Shown here: in pieces, positions 61,221-64,000 of the stretch
Layout: the number at the start of each line of letters is the position of its first letter
How positions within the stretch are numbered: the first letter of the stretch is position 1
Program-made: the position numbers and the translations under genes
The notes under the pieces: model-generated
What the model saw: only the letters and a program-made list of their open reading frames with translations
Database searches by the model: none
Told to the model about the DNA's origin: nothing
NCBI RefSeq assembly: GCF_001975985.1
Contig: NZ_MTQF01000005.1
Location: 124,001-188,000 of the forward strand
Length of the DNA stretch: 64,000 nucleotides
Origin: [Flexibacter] sp. ATCC 35103
GTDB taxonomy: Bacteria > Bacteroidota > Bacteroidia > Flavobacteriales > Flavobacteriaceae
Direction of reading: 5' to 3'

Positions 61221-63242
61221 TTACTTTACCAGTTTTTTGAAATTAAATTTCATCAAATTCATAAAACCTTGCTCAATAATATCAATTCCAAGTCCAAAAT
61301 TGCTATCTGCAACCTCGTGATGTGCATTTCTGAATTCTTCAAAATCTGCAGCCGGAATTTCTAAATTTACCAATGGAGTGTAATCAATATTGATTGTTGC
61401 GCCATTTTTTGTAACTTTTTTACGGCTCGTATAATCAAAATACGGGTTTTTTATGGTGCTTTCCTGAGTAGTAAATTTTTCTTCTACATCAATTCTTTGA
61501 TCCGTATAAAGATTGATTTCATATTTTTCGTTGTCAAAATTATGCCAGAAGGCGATATCTGTGTGCAGAAAATCCCTTGCATTATTTTTAATTACATTTC
61601 GATCAAAATACATCAGGAAACGATTCTTTTGCGAGTCTGCAAAATAAGGATCTTCAACAGTCGCTTTATACTGAATAGTGTATTCGTTCAATTGTTTGTC
61701 ATCGCTTAAAGCTTCAATTGTTGCCTCTTTGAATATGTTTCTGACATCAGTTCCGTTTCGGTCATTATTGTAATTCAGCGTATAAAAAAAGAAATTATTC
61801 CAGCTGTCTATGATTTCTCTTTTATTTGTATTTTTAAAATACTTACGCATATAATTTGCACGATTTCCTTTGTAAGTAGTCGTTAAAGAGAGTTTTCCAA
61901 TGTTATTCTCCACATTAAAATCAGCCTTTTCATTTATACCGTAGTATGGAAATCTATGTGGTTTTTTTAACTGTAAATCCTGATTTGGTTTAACTTCTAA
62001 ATAATGCATGAAATAAATGAATCCACGATTTTCAATCAATCCAAATTCATCACGACTTGTAGCATCGATAAAATAAGTTTCACCTTTATAATCAATTTTT
62101 ACAATTACATGATTAAAAGTAAGTAATGAAGGCAAGTAATATTTCAGGTAATGATCTGTATTAAAATTAACCAAAACTACAGAAGAATCTACCTTAATAT
62201 AATCTAAGACCACTTTTAATAAAACTGATTTTGCCTTGCAATCTCCTTGTTTGTTTTGATATGTTACAGAAGGTTCCTGAGGTTTGTGACCGTTCATTTC
62301 ATCTGCATTAAAAACATAATAAACATGATTTTGAACATAATCTATTGCAAACTGCAATTGCTCATCTTTGTTGGTAATGGCATCCAGTTTTTCGACCAGA
62401 TTTGGTGCAAAATCCTGTAAAGAAGCCTTACTGTACACATCTTCATATAAAGGAGAAATATAATTAGATAAATCGATCCAGTTACTGTCAGTCGCAAAAT
62501 CAATAAAAGGAGCAACCTCACGATTTGTATCAACAAAATTGATGTAATTTTCTCTTTCGATCGTAAATTTTTGTCCTTTTTCTAAAGAACTGATCTCCGG
62601 TGCCAATACATTTCCTTCTTCATCCCTGAAAAAAGTTTTTTTATAGGCGATTGCTTTCTTACGATCATTGATAAAAGTAAATTTATAACTTCCGTAAGCC
62701 CAATATGTACTTGGACTCACCCAAACAAATTTTAAAAATTCCTTGCGCAAAAAGTCACGTTCAGTAAATATTTTTACTCGCGAATCTTCCATTATTAAAA
62801 CATCATAAAGACGTAAATCCTTAATGGTAATATTTATTTTTTTATTGCTGCTCAAAACACCACCATCACTTTGGTTTTCGCTATCAAGTACTTTAATTTT
62901 TGTGTCAGCAATTTTATCGATTAAAACACCTTCTCTTAAAACACTTATTCTATGTATGATATAGGTTTCGTTTTCTTCGACCACGACATCCATTACTGAT
63001 GCGTTTTCGAGATTAGAGGGTTCGTTAAGCGTATAAGCTACGCAAGCATATTCACTATTTTCTTCATCATTTGTATAATAAATTTTATCTAAAAAATAGC
63101 AATAATCTCTTCCTTCATCTATCTGTTTACTTGCAAAATCTGATTCTTTAATGTAATCAATAAGTTGATTGTCATCAATATTAGCAGCCCATTCTGCCGG
63201 CTTTTGAATTTTGTAATTCTCTGATTGAATAAGATTTTCCAT
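61221..63242 (-). CDS. DUF3857 / transglutaminase-like protein
   Basis: 673 residues, no clear signal peptide. The N-terminal half (about 20-260) resembles the beta-rich DUF3857 domain. A transglutaminase-like core follows (about 300-420): Cys in KQGDCKAKSVLLKVVLDY, His in FNHVIVKIDYKGETYF and Asp in FIDATSRDEFG, so a catalytic triad is possible. The C-terminal 220 residues are beta-rich (DUF2569-like arrangement not evident). In Bacteroidetes such proteins are common and their role is unknown; peptidase or protein cross-linking activity is conceivable. Convergent with the PUL and probably unrelated to it. Confidence 0.82.
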   Translation of the reverse strand: MENLIQSENYKIQKPAEWAANIDDNQLIDYIKESDFASKQIDEGRDYCYFLDKIYYTNDEENSEYACVAYTLNEPSNLENASVMDVVVEENETYIIHRISVLREGVLIDKIADTKIKVLDSENQSDGGVLSSNKKINITIKDLRLYDVLIMEDSRVKIFTERDFLRKEFLKFVWVSPSTYWAYGSYKFTFINDRKKAIAYKKTFFRDEEGNVLAPEISSLEKGQKFTIERENYINFVDTNREVAPFIDFATDSNWIDLSNYISPLYEDVYSKASLQDFAPNLVEKLDAITNKDEQLQFAIDYVQNHVYYVFNADEMNGHKPQEPSVTYQNKQGDCKAKSVLLKVVLDYIKVDSSVVLVNFNTDHYLKYYLPSLLTFNHVIVKIDYKGETYFIDATSRDEFGLIENRGFIYFMHYLEVKPNQDLQLKKPHRFPYYGINEKADFNVENNIGKLSLTTTYKGNRANYMRKYFKNTNKREIIDSWNNFFFYTLNYNNDRNGTDVRNIFKEATIEALSDDKQLNEYTIQYKATVEDPYFADSQKNRFLMYFDRNVIKNNARDFLHTDIAFWHNFDNEKYEINLYTDQRIDVEEKFTTQESTIKNPYFDYTSRKKVTKNGATINIDYTPLVNLEIPAADFEEFRNAHHEVADSNFGLGIDIIEQGFMNLMKFNFKKLVK

Positions 63243-63548
63243 CGTTGTTTTTTATTTTTTCAAATTATTAATGTAAGTATCCTCATTTATTTTGTTCAGC
63301 CTTGAGTGGCTGGAATTTCAAGGAATACGAACTGATTGTGCAAAAATTAATGTGTTTAATTTTCTTAATAAATTTGCATCATTTTATTGACATTGACAAT
63401 TCAAATTAAAAAAAATATCTGTTTTTATTACTGTTGAACTTTAAATTTAAGTGTAAATAAAAGATTTTTTAATACTTACGTTTTGACTTTTAGGCATTTG
63501 TATAAAGTGTTTTTTATGTAAAATAAAACTGATAATTTTTTGATCGCA
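63243..63548. other. AT-rich spacer with no recognised feature
   Basis: About 300 bases without a credible gene, RNA or strong palindrome. It must contain the promoter of the DUF3857 gene, but no full consensus match was found. Confidence 0.4.
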
Positions 63549-63554
63549 TAAAAA

Positions 63555-63577
63555 AACCTCGCTTTTTCAGCAAGGTT
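63555..63577 (-). terminator. Terminator of the 85-residue gene
   Basis: On the minus strand AACCTTGC pairs with GCGAGGTT (one G-U) around a 7-nt loop, followed by seven Ts; 74 bases after the stop codon. Confidence 0.75.
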
Positions 63578-63650
63578 CAATAAATTTCAGACCAGTAATT
63601 TTGGATAATTCAGATCAATCTTGATTAATCTGATAAAATTGTCTTAGAAA

Positions 63651-63908
63651 TTATTTCAAAACAGTATGTATAAAATCCATAGCGCCTATTCCTTTATAAG
63701 ACGCAAACAGTGCTTTATCGAAAGCTTCACGTTTTGTTTTTTTATCTTTTGCCTCAGTTTCAACAATCATCTGGTTGAAAATTCTTTCCTGCTCCTCACT
63801 ATATTTTAAAGAAGCTTCTAACAAATAAGTCTTCGAAACAAAACCGAACGAAGTCCAGATTTTTGTTCTGATTTTTTTATTTAAATTTTTTAACGGATTG
63901 GTAATCAT
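63651..63908 (-). CDS. Small protein of unknown function
   Basis: 85 residues, basic and mostly helical (NPLKNLNKKIRTKIWTSFGF, then EASLKYSEEQERIFNQMIVETEAKDKKTKREAFDKALF). No signal peptide, membrane helix or known motif. ATG at 63908 is preceded by CAGGAGAT, an unusually good Shine-Dalgarno-like sequence for this organism. A terminator downstream supports expression. I do not recognise the family. Confidence 0.6.
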   Translation of the reverse strand: MITNPLKNLNKKIRTKIWTSFGFVSKTYLLEASLKYSEEQERIFNQMIVETEAKDKKTKREAFDKALFASYKGIGAMDFIHTVLK

Positions 63909-64000
63909 ATCTCCTGCATTAACTTTCGACTTTTTTAATTGAAATAAATAAATTACAAATACAACAAATCATGTAATATTATTCTTTATATAAAACAAAA

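Overview
The window is from a low-GC member of the Bacteroidetes, almost certainly a Flavobacterium related to F. johnsoniae. Evidence: gliding genes gldE, gldD and gldJ; type IX secretion genes porU and porV; a SusC/SusD polysaccharide utilisation locus (PUL); promoters of the flavobacterial form TTG-N(18-21)-TAnnTTTG; few Shine-Dalgarno sequences; several TTG starts; and many palindromic intergenic repeats. No rRNA, tRNA, CRISPR array or prophage was seen.

Layout. 1-5.1 kb: the 3' end of an alpha-2-macroglobulin gene and pbpC, a classic pair, here separated by a REP-associated tyrosine transposase (RAYT) flanked on both sides by inverted REP pairs. 5.1-8.4 kb (minus): an exported protein, RNase G, a 30-residue basic protein and an HU protein. 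8.5-12 kb (plus): mutY, ssb, gldE, gldD. 12-15.4 kb: an unknown membrane-anchored protein, a metal-binding (HMA) lipoprotein, an EamA exporter, then a 1-kb stretch of structured repeats around a 77-residue orphan protein. 15.4-18.8 kb (minus): an M16 peptidase pair, one active and one without its zinc site. 19-21.9 kb (plus): rplU, rpmA and two unknown membrane proteins. 22-33.4 kb: AsmA-like protein, miaE, glycosyltransferase, AraC regulator, AhpD-like protein, M1 peptidase, and pyruvate dehydrogenase E2 and E1-alpha. 33.5-42.5 kb: cdd, porV and porU, divergent from gldJ and murF. 42.5-61.1 kb: a PUL with a membrane-tethered LuxR-type regulator, SusC, SusD, two tandem GH30, GH3, GH5 with a CBM-like tail, an endonuclease/exonuclease/phosphatase-fold hydrolase and a second GH3. 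61.2-63.9 kb: a DUF3857/transglutaminase-like protein and a small unknown protein.

How the genes work together. PorU, PorV, GldJ, GldD and GldE belong to the linked type IX secretion and gliding machinery. The PUL probably binds, imports and cuts a beta-glucan: GH30 plus GH3 points to beta-1,6-linked glucan and the GH5 to beta-1,3 or mixed glucan. A 17-bp direct repeat with 33-bp period lies just upstream of the predicted susC promoter and is the best candidate operator for the divergent regulator.

The least explained material is the non-coding structured repeats. There are at least three unrelated families besides the RAYT REPs: an 84-92-nt element at 5985 and 28392 whose internal hairpin keeps its pairing while its sequence is completely changed; a roughly 100-nt inverted-repeat element at 14425, 15119 and 28519 whose two arms stay complementary while differing between copies; and a tandem 75-80-nt structured element at 14543 and 14711.
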